Assembly: GCA_036872755.1 (NCBI GenBank)
Contig: JAVHNS010000002.1
Coordinates: forward strand, 1-64,000
Length of the DNA stretch: 64,000 nucleotides
Source: Orbilia blumenaviensis
Lineage: Eukaryota; Ascomycota; Orbiliomycetes; Orbiliales; Orbiliaceae
Reading direction: 5' to 3'
Shown: positions 51,963-63,870 of the stretch, in pieces
How positions within the stretch are numbered: position 1 is the stretch's first letter
Layout of the letters: each line of letters begins with the position of its first letter
Made by a program: the position numbers and the translations under genes
Notes under the pieces: generated by a model
Seen by the model: the letters and a program-made list of their open reading frames with translations, nothing else
What the model was told of the DNA's origin: nothing
Database searches by the model: none

Positions 51963-54723
51963 CTGCTTTTCTGTCCCTTGTCTGATTCCTATGGTTGTAT
52001 GTCTACGTCCAGGAGTAGGTATAAAGGGACTGGGGAACGCGATTTAGACCAATAGAGGAGGCTATGATGAATTCGGGTTGGGGTCGAGGCGGGAGTCAAG
52101 ATGAAGCTATGTTTGGTGTGTTAGTGTTTAGTGTTATGGTGGTTGAATACTCGCGTTGAGTAGCATGATATGGGGCGGAGGATCAACACGGGAGGGTTTC
52201 ATGTTGGAAATGGTGAAAAGCTGGCTGATTTGGACGACCCCTTTGGTCGAACCGGGAAAGGTGATGATGATAATAATGATGGATGGATTGGAGGGGAAAG
52301 AGTGAGGATGGATATGGAAATGGGGATAGGTATAGATTCACGTATTGGTATGGGTATAGGTATGGGTACGGGGTATAGGTATAAGTATAGGTATAGGTAT
52401 AGGTGTAGGTACGGATATGGATATAGATATGGTATGGATAATGATGGATAATGGGTAATGGATTTGGACTTGGACTTGGATTGGGTTGGATCGGACCAGT
52501 GAAGGGGAAGAGGGAATTAAAGGTGATACTTACCGAAAGTAGTAGACGAGGCAGTAAAAAATATATATCTAATATAATATTTGTTGTAAGTAGGTAGGTT
52601 TTTTTTTTTTTGGGGGGGTGTGTGTTTTTTTTTGGTAGTAGTGAGGACGAGAGAAGAAACTTTTTAATTTTTAATTTTTAATTTTTTTTCAGTGTGTCGT
52701 AGTCGCTGGGAGGAGCTTTTTTGCCGACTTGACCGGCCAGCCTGGGAAACAGGACAGGATGGAATAGGATAGGATGGGATAAGATGGGATAGGATAGGAT
52801 GGGATGGGGGATAGAACAGAACAGGACAGGATGGATGGAATAGGATAGGATGGGATGGATGGGGCCGAGTTTGGGTTTGGGGGGGTGTCTCCTCTCCTCT
52901 GTGGGTTTCGGTTTTGGTTTTTTCTATCTCTCTCTCTTTGTGCCTTTACTTAGGGGGGAAAGGCAAAAAGAGAAAAAAAACTAACCACAACAACAACAAC
53001 CACAACAACAACAACAACAACAACAACAGCAATAGCAACAACAACAACAAACAATAATAATAATAATAATAATAATAAGGATATTAAGACGGATACGGGA
53101 ACATACACTCCTAGACTTAAAATCAAACCGGCTTTCTGTGCGTGTATGTACGTGGTGTCCGTGTGCTTGTCCGTGTGCGGTGTGTGTGTGTGTGTGTGTG
53201 TGTGTGTATTAATTAAATAAATTAATACGGGCGGGTACCGTTCTCATGTACTACTACTTATATTCCAAACCGGCTGGAGCAGGGCCGGCGTGTTGCGCGT
53301 TGCCCGTTTTCAGGGGAGGCTACCAAACAAACAGATACTCAAGTGCTCAAGTATTACCTATATTATGTATGTGTTGTGCTTGGAGATGGAAATGGGGGAA
53401 ATGTGTTGCGGGAGACCGGTGGTTGGTTGGCGCCTGGCGGTTGGCTGGGGAGAAATTACCCTTTCCAAGGTCGGGCGGACAGCACCCTGCTTTATACGGC
53501 AATTTCTGCGGCCTTTGATCGGACAACCTCCAAAGGTAAAAAAAAAACATAGAAAAATACTGAAAAGAAAAACCAAAAAAGGGCGCATGCACGCTCGGGC
53601 AACAACCTGCCTCCTTTGGCCACGTCTTTCCCTCTCATGGCTAAATTCCAAAAATACCCGTGGCTCACTCCGTTTTGGGCTTGATGCAGCCCGCGTTCGG
53701 CTGCACCTGCTGCTCTCGCCTCCCCCGAATTACCGTCCTAGGAAGTATTCAACCTCCCTCCACCCCCCGAAACGCCAGCCATGCATTGCCCTGCGTTCTC
53801 CCTATTTAATTCCTCCCCTTCATTCATCCATTCCATCTCGCTGCCAATCTCCCCTTCCGCCCTCCCCCCCCCAAAAAAAAAAAAAAAATAAAAAATAAAA
53901 AATAATAACACAACATGCTATTTTGCTGGCATCAGTATGCCAGTGCTTATGTACAATTGCTCAAGTGCTTACCTAGGTAGGGTATCTACCTCCTTCAGCA
54001 TTTAACCACTAACCAAAGCAAAAGTAGGCAAATACCCAAGTAAGTAACCGAGTGAGTAAGCCGATAATAGATAGCCATTGGTACCTATATGCTACTAAAT
54101 CTCCAGCATACATAGATATATAAGTATCAGTATATGTACAAGTGCTTAAGCATCTAATTACTAGGTACCTAGGAGGTACCTAGGTAGGCACCGACTTGGT
54201 AGGTAAGCACTTAATCGACTTTTTATGAATTACGAAGTACCAGGTAGGTAGGTAGGTACCTATTTAGTATCTGAGATACGTATATAGGTCCCTTCTACCC
54301 CGTCACTCGAGTGCTAGCCGACTTGAGTCCTTGCCTGTAGTATACCCACATCATTTAAAGCTTTCTTTCCGTCCCTTTCCTTCAACCTCCTAAACGAATA
54401 TATTGCATCCGCGGGAACAAGCGAAAAAGAAAAGCAAACCTTAAAGAAAAAGATAAAATAAAAAAAAATTATTAACCAACCAACCAACCAACTAACCGAA
54501 ATTTGAATTTTCTTTTCGCAGTTCCGACAAATTTAAAACCATAGATATCGAAGTATATAAGGGGGCAAGATGATAGTAATAAGGTGTTAGTAACAATATA
54601 ATATAATAGAATATAATTTGGAGTGCGGGAAAGAAAAAAAGTAGGAATGAACAAGGAAGCGCTAAGAATACATCCACCAACCGCCGACCAACATCGTCAT
54701 CGTCGCGATCATCGTTATCATCA
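51725..54723. promoter_or_regulatory. Long upstream region of the MADS-box gene
   Basis: 3.0 kb without a credible gene. It holds GT repeats (51,845-51,860 and 53,178-53,208), GAC repeats (51,927-51,961), GGTATA-type repeats (52,325-52,440), ATGGGATAGG-type repeats (52,755-52,865), CAA repeats (52,986-53,050), TAA repeats and A-runs. Two perfect TACCTAGGTA palindromes lie at 53,970 and 54,177. A GTAAGT donor on the minus strand (52,533) and a CTAACCCAG acceptor just before the ATG (51,737) could bound a 5' untranslated intron of about 797 bases. Confidence 0.5.
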
Positions 54724-56527
54724 TCAGCTCGTCAGAAGGTGCCATATATCCAGGAGAACTCCCCCGCTCCCCTTGATGTAATTCCCTTCGTCATCATACC
54801 TCGCTGTGCTCCGGAAAAGATACCCGTACACAAACTCCTTCACCCGATCCATCAGTCCGGGGTGCTTGAGAAAGATGGCCTCATCGTGGAGTACTACCAG
54901 TTGCCTATCCATTCCCTGCGATGCTGCCTTTGCGGGTTCGGAAGCCGATTTTGTGGGTTTCCTGTGCATGTTCACGGCTCCAGCTTCACCCGAAAGCACC
55001 ATCCACCGTGGCCTCTCTGCCGGCGCACTGCTTCTCGATCCCAGATCATCCGTATCATTCCACAGAGACACCTCCAACGGAAACCCATCAAAGTGCACTC
55101 CATTTGAGTTCAACGATCCTCCAGCCTGTGATTCGGTTTCATATGTCATTTTAATCCAATCGGGGCCCATCACTACTTCGTTTGCTCGTCTCAACATGTC
55201 GGGATTGACTGGGTATTCTGATTGCCTGGTATCGCCACTTGCAAGTATATCCACTGGTGTGCCGGGCGGGAAGCATGCCCTCAGTCGGAATTTCGCTTTG
55301 TGATTGAACGGGTTTACAATCGTCCCGTGATTCTGCATGTGTGCTAGGATACGATTCCACGTATTGTTGTTCGCAATAAGGAGGGGGTGGGAAACCTTGA
55401 CTGATGAGTAGGTGTTGCTTTCATTGGAGGAAACTGGTAGCAGGAGGGCGCTGGATTGCTTCTCGGTTTCGTGCTTGTGACTTTGGGAGATAGATGCCCC
55501 GATTGCCGAAGAGAACCCCTTGTCCTCATGCGCCATCGATATTGAGGTTCGCCGATTTGACCCCCCGTGCTTGTTGTACGTTGCTCGCCTAGTTAAATTC
55601 GGGCTTGATGGGCGGGCTGAAGGGATATTCCATTTGAGCCTCATGTCGTCCTCAACAGCAGCACGCCTGCTTTCTGCTTCTTCCTCAGAAAGTGTATTCC
55701 AAAGACAGCCTGGTAATATGGGGGGGAAGTTGGCAAGTTGGTGTTCTAGGTCGCGTCGCTTTTGCTCTTCTTCAACTAGTGATACCGTGTCGGTGCGCCG
55801 TCGGGCCTTTGACCCAAAGCTCGCAGTACCTTTCGCTGAGTGTTCTGCCCTGTGGGTAGATCTTGGTGCCGGGATGGGAATTTAGTATGCTTTTGTAACG
55901 CACGGAAGTATTTGCGAGATAACTTACGTATCTGGGACTGCTGTTTCTGTATCCAATGGATCGAACCCCTGGTTTTGCCGATCGTTAGGAGGGGATCAAA
56001 GAGACCGAAGTAGTCAGGAAGCATATAGACTTGATATATACCTTATATTTCATATGGGTAAGGTGGCTAGGGATAGTCTTCCTCCCGTCTCGTGCAGTAG
56101 CAGTGGTACCGTTTGAAGCCCCTGCTTGACCAAATGTGCCTCCTTGTGACGCCTTTGATTTCTGAAATATTGATTTGGTCGCAGGCGCGTCTGTGGGGTT
56201 TTGCATGCCAGCTTCGGCTCGCTGCCTGAGGGACGATGCATTGATAAGGTCGTGATCTCTCCACCCTGGATTGGCACGTTCGAGAGGCGCCTCGATGACA
56301 TTCGTGACAAATTCGCTCTGTGGCCAGAGCCTTTGCGACGGCTCCAGCTCTGAGGGAGATTGGAGTGAGGCTTGCATGGAGAAAAGACCGTAGCCGGCGG
56401 TGGATGGCTGATTATTTTGGTCTACGGGTGGTTGGTGTATGAGGGACTGTCGGTGGAACTCTGACATCAAGTGGGACATCTCTTCAGTGTTACGAGGGGC
56501 GTTAGCCCGAGGTGCTGAAGCCATCAT
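54724..56527 (-). CDS. Protein of unknown function, likely conserved in related fungi
   Basis: Three exons, 56,527-56,042, 55,968-55,928 and 55,861-54,724, give 554 residues. Exon 2 is only 41 bases; both introns (73 and 66 bases) use the first AG after a CTAAC or TACTAAA branch site, and the joins keep frame. I do not recognise a named domain. The N-terminal third is polar and Gln/Ser-rich (MSHLMSEFHRQSLIHQPPVD). A charged block follows (SLVEEEQKRRDLEHQLANFP, ILPGCLWNTLSEEEAESRRA). The C-terminal third is the most domain-like (LLIANNNTWNRILAHMQNHG, RLRACFPPGTPVDILASGD, RQLVVLHDEAIFLKHPGLMD, RVKEFVYGYLFRSTARYDDE). No signal peptide or membrane segment is evident. The start could be either of two adjacent ATGs. 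Confidence 0.8.
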
Positions 56528-57417
56528 GATGACTGTCGTCGCTCGAGCGGTCTTAGAATCGAAGGGCGTGGATATATCGCTGTTGCTGATGGACTACCGG
56601 GTTGAGAAAGGACCGTATGAGGTCCGATGAAGGGGCTAGATTGGCAGGTTGGAGTTGGAGTTGGAGTTGGAGTCGGAGTTGAGGTTGAAGCGAATGGGAA
56701 GATAGAGCAAGCCAGACGGCAACGGAAAATGCGCGCTCGGTTGCGAGACTGAGACTGGCGCTCCACCGCGACAACAACTCCAACGACAACAACACGCCGC
56801 AACAACCTCCCCAGTCTGCCCCATCGCTTCCACCTTGCTCTTTAAGCATTGACGTCAAAGCCCTCGACCGCCCAGTCCTGGAATCTATTTATTTTACCGC
56901 CAGCCTCTGAATCGCTTCCGCCGAGTTCCAGTGCACCTTGCCTTTCAGGGCTTCACATTTAACCTCAGCATCTATCACGATCACATCTGGTGGCCGCTGG
57001 AGAAGACTCCGACCCTCCCCTCTTTGGCCCTTGATATCGATTCCCCAGCTTCTTACCCTACCGTAATAATACGACACCTATATAATAGGTCCGGATTAAA
57101 GCGAACCATACAAATTATTACAGATCAGCACCACCGGTGCTTTACCAGAGCCTTTCCTGGCATTTCTCATTCAAACCCCCGAAGGCGGTCATCTATTCCC
57201 TTCGTTTTTCTGGTCGAGCCGGTGCCCTTGGTCTCCTTATTCCAGCTCACCAAAGGCGGTATCCGGCAACCCCCCCTTTCGACTTCACGGATGAAATTTT
57301 TGGATACTGGCATTCGGTTTAGTGCACGTCTCGTTACGGCGAAAGGGTTGTTTGGCATCGTGTTCTCTGTTCGTGCAGCCGCTTCCCCGGCGGCTGTTTG
57401 TCTGTTTTAACGGGCCC
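56528..57417. promoter_or_regulatory. Divergent promoter region
   Basis: 890 bases between the start codons of the unknown protein and the NIPA transporter. It holds a short GGAGTT-type repeat (56,650-56,685, reading TCCAAC on the other strand). Open frames here overlap each other and look like shadows. Confidence 0.5.
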
Positions 57418-59056
57418 ATGGACCTCTCCTCACATGCGGCCATAGTAATCGGGATCTTCGTCGGGGTCATATCGACATCAGTCCAATCACTCGGGCTCAC
57501 ACTCCAGCGAAAGTCCCATTTACTCGAGGAGCAACAGCCAATCCAACGGCCGCCATACAGACGGCGAAGATGGCAGGTGGGTTAGCTACTTGATGCCCAA
57601 AATAAACCAAGCAAATAGGAATTTTTAGAAGGCTAAAAATAAGGATCTGGATTTATAGATCGGTATGGGACTCTTCATAACATCAAATATTCTCGGGAGC
57701 TCAGTCCAAATTGGCACCCTGCCACTAGTTATACTCTCTCCTTTACAAGCTGTAGGTTTCCCCCAGCCCCAAACCATCAACCAGCAACTATGACTATGAC
57801 TATGACCTTTTCATGATCGAGTTGAAGTATGACAAAATAGTATTCTTCAGAAATCTCTCTAACTATCATTTGGGAGGCAAAAAGTCTGGTCTAGTATTCA
57901 ATTCCATATGTGCGAGCGCTCTCTTGGGGGAACCATTTACCCTCCATTCTCTCGTTGGCACCATTCTTGTCTGTGTAGGAGCGGGTCTCATTGCGATATT
58001 CGGGACCATCAAGGAACCGGTACACAACTTGGATGAATTGATACTACTCCTATACCGTCGAGGCTTCTTGGTATGGCTCGTAGGCCAAGGAATGATTATA
58101 ATACTCCTACAATGCATCGCCCAGATGAGCAACAATTCAAGAGGATCTAACGGGACTAAATGGCGCATCATACGCGGGACAGCCTATGGTAGTATCAGGT
58201 AAGATAACTGGCAGGGCATGCTGTCATTTGACCTGGCTATGCAGACAAAAGGACACGGGAAGTTTCGTTAACCCATATATTCTTTTAGTGGGATACTCTC
58301 TGCGGATTCTCTTCTTTTAGCAAAATCGGCTGTTGAGTTGCTGATACGGACTGTTGTCACTGGCGATAACCAATTTACCAGCTGGCCTTCTTGGATCATC
58401 GTTATCAGCCTCGTTGCAGCAGCCTTATCCCAACTTTTCTATCTCCATAAGGGGTTGAAACTTTGCTCTACAAGTGTTCTCTACCCCCTGGTATTTTGCG
58501 TATATAACATCTTTGCGATTTCAAACGGACTCATATACTATAACCAAGCTGGACGCCTCTCCACTCTGTCTTCATCACTGGTACGGAATAAATACCTGTA
58601 CCTCCAATATATAGGTCCCTAAATCTAACGCTGCGCTGTTCGTTGTCTAAATAGATAGCACTAGGGGTCTTTATCTTGTTGTCTGGCGTTCTAGCGTTGT
58701 CGTGGAGGCTGGAACAAAGCAACCAAGCCTTTGCGCAGGACGCAGATGGTCCGCCAGTTGACGACGAAGAGTCTGAGCGCACCCACCTCCTTACAGAACC
58801 ACCCGATTCTCCAGTTATATCTGAAGGGTGGTTAAGATATCTCAATGTCAAATCTGTTTCTTTTGTACAGCGTAAAGCCTCCCCGATACTGCCAACGAGA
58901 TACGGAACTATACCCCGCCGCCGCACTATGACAGAAACCCGGGAGATATTGGCTGAACTCGAATCAGAGTCGGATTCCTCCCCACCTCCAGGAGGCCATG
59001 ATCGGGGGAATCAAGCGGAACGTGGCAATGGGACTGAGCCCTTGGTATTGATATAG
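57418..59056 (+). CDS. NIPA-type magnesium transporter
   Basis: Five exons: 57,418-57,576, 57,659-57,751, 57,885-58,198, 58,289-58,580 and 58,655-59,056, giving 419 residues. The NIPA family (DUF803, a branch of the drug/metabolite transporter superfamily) moves Mg2+ across membranes. Hydrophobic segments are AIVIGIFVGVISTSVQSLGL, IGMGLFITSNILGSSVQIGT, the SPLQASGLVFNSICA block typical of the family, LVGTILVCVGAGLIAIFGTI, FLVWLVGQGMIIILLQCIA, WIIVISLVAAALSQLFYLHK, STSVLYPLVFCVYNIFAISN and IALGVFILLSGVLALSW. A polar tail of about 110 residues follows. The third intron acceptor was chosen because it restores LQASGLVF. Which membrane it sits in is not shown. Confidence 0.9.
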
Positions 59057-59805
59057 CTTGTCGTTGCTCATTCTGTTGGCTGGAGCGTGAGCGCTCGTGG
59101 GGCGGCTTTACCTAGCGATCGGACTCTCGCTTCGAGTAATACCCTCCAGTGACATTGGAGATACGTTATGCTTGTTTCTATCTCTCTCCTTTCTCTCCTT
59201 ACTTAGCGAGAATGCTGGGATAATACATGGTGTTTGGGGTGTCTTTGTCTGGTGTATCTTGATTTTGACTTGGGATGGGTCATCCATTTACTGTGTATTG
59301 CTTTGTATATAGCATGTTCCTTCGAGTGCTTTGGTAGTATATAATTGTATGCCAAACAAAGGCATGATATTGAGCACATAATTAAGCAATCCCGCGTGGA
59401 GACTTTAAAATAAAAATCTATTTCCTTCCGATGACGAAACAAAAAAATAAAAAATAAGGAGAGGAAGGGAAGGGAAAGAAGAGAACTGGCAAGGTGAGGT
59501 GAGGCGGGGAGAAGGGGAGACATATCTACAGGGCCTACTTACTACCATGCCGTAAAGCGTATTTCAAACCCGTGGCGGTGGAGATGCATGAGTAGGTAGG
59601 TACTTACTTAGTACTTTTAGTGTCATGTTTTGGTGTCAGACTCTCATAATGCGAATTACTTGTTTTAGCGTCGCAAGCGACTGACCTACGTCAACCAAAC
59701 TGATCCACCACATTCCACACTCCAACCCCCGACCTTGAACCTCACAGGGTATCCCGCTGAAGCATCCGCAACTCACCGAACCCGTAGACTGGGATTTATT
59801 TCAAA
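59057..59805. other. Intergenic, NIPA 3' end and Vma4 upstream region
   Basis: No gene was recognised. Shadow frames with runs of Ser/Leu come from the GGAGAAGG-type purine stretch at 59,455-59,520. Confidence 0.5.
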
Positions 59806-60619
59806 ATGTCATTAACAGACGATCAGGTATACTTCCGACAGAATAGGAGATGGTTTTCTCTTTTCCTTTGGACGTAGCGGTTAATTCTTGTTGTTTCAAT
59901 GGCTAGGTAGCGGGGGAGCTCAAGAAGATGACTGCGTTCATCAAGCAGGAAGCACAGGAAAAGGCCCACGAGATACAGATAAAAGCAGACGAAGAATTCA
60001 CCATTGAGAAAGGGAGGCTAGTACGCTCCGAGACTGTCGCAATCGATACACAGTTCGAGCGAAAACACAAGCAAGCCGAACTATCGCAGCAGATAGCCAG
60101 ATCCAATGTCACAAACAAGACGAGGCTCAAAGTGCTGGGTGTTAGACAGGAATTGTTGGAGAGTATCTTTGATGACGCTAGGAAAAGCTTGAGCCAGATA
60201 GCCGATGACAAATCCAGATACGCTCAAGTCCTTGAGGGGTTGATATTGGAAGGAGCGTATGCTCTGGCTGAACAGAATATCTCAGTTAGAGCGAGGAAAA
60301 CAGACTTCGACCTGGTCAAGACTGCCGCCTCCTCCGCCTCCTCCGCATATGCCGATAAAACAGGCCAAAGTATCAAAATCACGCTGGATGAAACTGGGGA
60401 ATTACCAACAGACTGGTGAGCCCCTCAAACCCTCGTGGTTTACTGCTTCTGCTAACACTGCACTCCAGCGCTGGCGGTGTCTACGTCATAAGTGGCAGTG
60501 GACGTATTGATATTAATAACACCTTCGAGGAGCGGCTCAGCATCCTCGAGGACGAGGCATTACCTGCAGTCCGAAATACGTTATTCGGACCCTCGCCCAA
60601 TCGCAAATTTTATGATTAG
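59806..60619 (+). CDS. vma4: V-type proton ATPase subunit E
   Basis: Three exons, 59,806-59,826, 59,907-60,415 and 60,469-60,619, give 226 residues, the usual family length. Subunit E forms, with subunit G, the peripheral stalks that hold V1 against V0 in the vacuolar proton pump. The protein starts MSLTDDQVAGELKKMTAFIK, then the helical EAQEKAHEIQIKADEEFTIE. The second half carries LGVRQELLESIFDDARKSL, the split Cys in TDCAGGVYVISGSGRIDINN, and the closing NTFEERLSILEDEALPAVRN-TLFG. Introns are 80 and 53 bases, and the first exon codes seven residues. It converges on the PIP-box gene with only 224 bases between the stops. Confidence 0.97.
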
Positions 60620-60843
60620 GACTCAGGAAAAGTATACGATAAACTATTGGTGGGATTTTGTTCGCGGGATGGCGTTGCAGGTATCGCAAACCAGTATTTA
60701 CAAAGCACCTAAAGATCTGGCATTTTCTCGGCCTTTTCTATCTCCTGCTACTGGGTTCTTTCATGCGATCACATCAGCAGTACCGCCAATTCGCCGTGAT
60801 CCTAGGAACTAAAGGCTAGTAAATTTAGGAATTTCTCCGAGGT

Positions 60844-63311
60844 CTACTCTAGGTTTGGTCGAAAATATCTATCCATTACTGTTTGGGTTCCCCGCTTTCT
60901 TTGTCGAACGGCCTCAAGTCGGATGATGAGTTTTGCGAATGAATCCTTCGCATTCGATTTCTCAATATTCAGCTGAAAACCAGCCGCTTGTATAAATTCT
61001 TTCGAGTGATTGAGATGTAGAATCAGCTTGTCCAATAGATTTTCAGAGGTCCCCTTTTCAGTTCTTTCCACGACGTTTGCACACCACCGACCGTCATCCA
61101 CCGCAATATTGATAATGTCGATGATATTTTGTAATTGGGTGTGCGACTCGCCTTTGGATATCCTTATTTCTTTGCTCGCCAGGGCTGCGATAATGCTGCC
61201 CATGAGAATGCCGGGCCCAGGTTCTGGCCCGAGGTAAATTGTATTCCGTGAGAAGAACGCCCTAGCAAGGCGCTTTCTGAAGTCGTGGGAGAAGCCGCTT
61301 GTTGCAGGTAATAGCCCAAGGAGCTGTACCTGTAATGTCCTATCAATGACAGAGGCATATATCTCTGATAAGATAGTCTGGTGGGAAACTTGTTAGCGCC
61401 TAATGGCTAATTCGTAGTTTAAACTTGGACGCCATACCCTGGTCAACTGATATCCCCTACATTCGAGTTGTTGTAAGAGATTTTCCACAAGATCCAGAAA
61501 TTCGGGTTGGCCCCTTCTTTCCTTCATCCTTCTCTCGTCCAGAGAAAGACGCACCACCAAACCCCAAACAACTCGAAATACATCATCGCTCAGGCTGTTT
61601 GCGTATCGTCGTGTTAGTTGGTGGGTTCTCAAGGGTTACAAGGTTGGATTTTACGATTGAAGTTACCCCTGTAAAAGCCTGCTTAGCATTTTCAATACCA
61701 ATGATATATTCCACCATCTTGGTAGGTCTGGCTCGCCCTTGTCCGTAGTGTCAGAAAGGCGTCCATCTGTTTTCGGGTTCCTATCGAGTTAGCTGCCGCT
61801 AGTGTTGTAGATTTTGCGAGGAGAGATTATACCTTGAGAGTCTGTTTCCAGAGGCTTGGTAGGATCTAACGCGGCTTTGGAGCCACCAATTAATTCGAAG
61901 ATACGTACTATCCTGCTTTGATCGAGGATAGGTTCAAACTGTGTCCGGAGGGTCTGTTACGATGGAGCTTAGCAACTGGTCGGGAAAAAAAAGAAAAAAA
62001 AGAAAAAAAAAATACATACCGTAACCAGCGTTAGGCAGGAGAAGGAAACATCTTCGTCAATTCCCGCGCAGACTGTCCCTGAATGTTAGGCACCTCGTAG
62101 GATATAGAAGTGGGACTGTAAGAATTCGGAGGGTACCTGTATCGAGGAAGAGGTGACAGAGAGGGGGGTCCAGCGAAGAGGAACAGCTCCCCAGACAGTC
62201 CACCATTGCACCAGATACCAGGAAATCACGAATATTTTCAACACCTTAGCATGTTAGTGTTTTTCTTCTTCTTTCCTTTAGGCTTCAAAGGCTTTTCAAA
62301 AGCCAATTTATTTTGCAATCCAGCTGAGGTGGTCATAAACCTGATTACCTAAGTCACGGGGGTCGGATCCAAGGAAGGGTCTTATACAGGTGCTGGCACG
62401 GATCGATGCGCATAGCTCCTCCAACAGGATCTGGGGTACCGTGGGGGTGTCGCCGAAGAAGGACCAGCTTGGAAGCTGATCAGCTTTCCCTGTCGGTTTC
62501 TTCAGCATGCCCAGGATAGCTGGGACCCCTTCTTGGGTTTCTAGGTAAGTGTTTAGGGCGGCGCTTGCGGACTTAGTTGGGATCTGTTTCGATGTCTCGC
62601 TCTGTTCGAAGAGCTTTTGAGCGCGGCTGATTTCATTGTCTCTGGCTTTGTTTTTGGCGAGCTTTGCATGGATGTCGGCCATGGTGAGCTTGGGTGCTGG
62701 CGGCCGAAGGGCAGCAGAGGCGGTAGAGATGAGGGCCGAGGATTGCTTCGGCTTGAGGAAGGCGAGGATGTCATCTTCGCTGTCATCTTCGGCTGGCGAT
62801 TCTAGGGGAGAGAGAGAGGACAGGGATGACGAAGATGAAGATGGCTGATGGGGGGTGATTGAGGGGAGTTTTCGTTTGGGTGGTGGTGGGGGGCGGCGGC
62901 GGCGGCGTGTCGACATGATTTGAGAGTGGGTTTGAAGCTGGAGCTTGAAGGCAGCACGTCTTGCTTTGTGGCGGAGAAGGTCGGCTTCGTAGCTGTAGTC
63001 GTCGTCGTCGTCGTCTCCCTGGGAGTCCTGGACGATGGAAGGCCTGGAGGGCGTGGCCTAGATCGATTGAGTTAGTAGGAAGTAAGCAAGTATTAACAGT
63101 TACGAATGGTTGATGATGAGGGGTGGAGGAGTACCTAGTTAAGTACTTGCGTACCTGAGAAAGCCTGGGCAGATGCTTGAGCAGGTAGATAGGTAGGAAG
63201 GAAGGAAAGTGGGAAGGTAGGTAGGTAGGTAGGTAGGTAGGTAGGTAGGTAGGTAGAGAGGGGAGGGGTCTGGATGTTTTTAGCATATATGCACAAAGGG
63301 TCACGTACCAT
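60844..63311 (-). CDS. Protein of unknown function with a C-terminal PIP box
   Basis: Eight coding exons: 63,311-63,309, 63,057-62,349, 62,244-62,137, 62,078-62,020, 61,953-61,833, 61,766-61,667, 61,594-61,438 and 61,377-60,844, giving 596 residues. The last residues hold QTVMDRYF (584-591), a good match to the PCNA-interacting PIP box Q-x-x-[ILM]-x-x-[FY]-[FY], so a DNA replication or repair role is likely but inferred. The N-terminus has six Asp in a row, YSYEADLLRHKARRAAFKLQ, then RRRRRPPPPPKRK. The middle and C-terminal parts are helical (DDVFRVVWGLVVRLSLDERR, FLDLVENLLQQLECRGYQLT). I cannot name the family. The first exon would code only the start Met, with a 251-base intron; the frame upstream of the inner ATG (62,916) is open, reads as coding and is preceded by a TACTAAC branch site and CTAG acceptor, which favours the upstream start. 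If wrong, the start is 62,916 (549 codons). Confidence 0.8.
63205..63256. repeat. AGGT microsatellite in the first intron of the PIP-box gene
   Basis: About ten perfect GTAG units lie in the proposed first intron (63,308-63,058). On the coding strand it reads as ACCT repeats. Confidence 0.9.
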
Positions 63312-63837
63312 TGTTGATGTTGATGTTTGATGTTTGGTGTTTGGTGTTTGGTGTTTGGTGTTGATGTTGCTATTGACGTTGATGGTGTTGCTTAACGGGC
63401 TGTTCTTTGTTGTAGGTACATGTGTGCCGTTCTTTGTCTGGGTGTTAGGTATAGGAGGTACCTAGGTAGTAGCTTCTGGTCCTTTGATTCGCTCGTTTCG
63501 CATGCATGTGTAGGTACCTAATGTGCCTAGGTAACAGTGGTGGGGGGAGCTGCTCGTTGACTTATGTAAGCGAGTACAAGTATGGCTGCGGATTACTGAC
63601 TACCGAATCGGGGTGGATGGGTACGCAAGCGGTTGCTTGGGGATGGCTATCTGCGTTACTCAAGTTAGTCTATGTACGTAAGTAGGTACCTCTAGTCCGG
63701 GTAGTAAAGGGCAATTAATAATTGGATATCGAGGCTGTGCCATTTTTGTATGATGATATGATATGATGATGTGTTGCAGCGTGGCAGAGCAAACAGATAT
63801 TAATTTGATATTTACCTAGCAGTAGTAGGTACCTACC

Positions 63838-63870
<33 letters not shown>

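Noticed and set aside
55776..56024. 82-codon frame on the minus strand between exons of the unknown gene
   Set aside because: It crosses two introns with good branch sites and acceptors, and the spliced frame gives a longer continuous protein.
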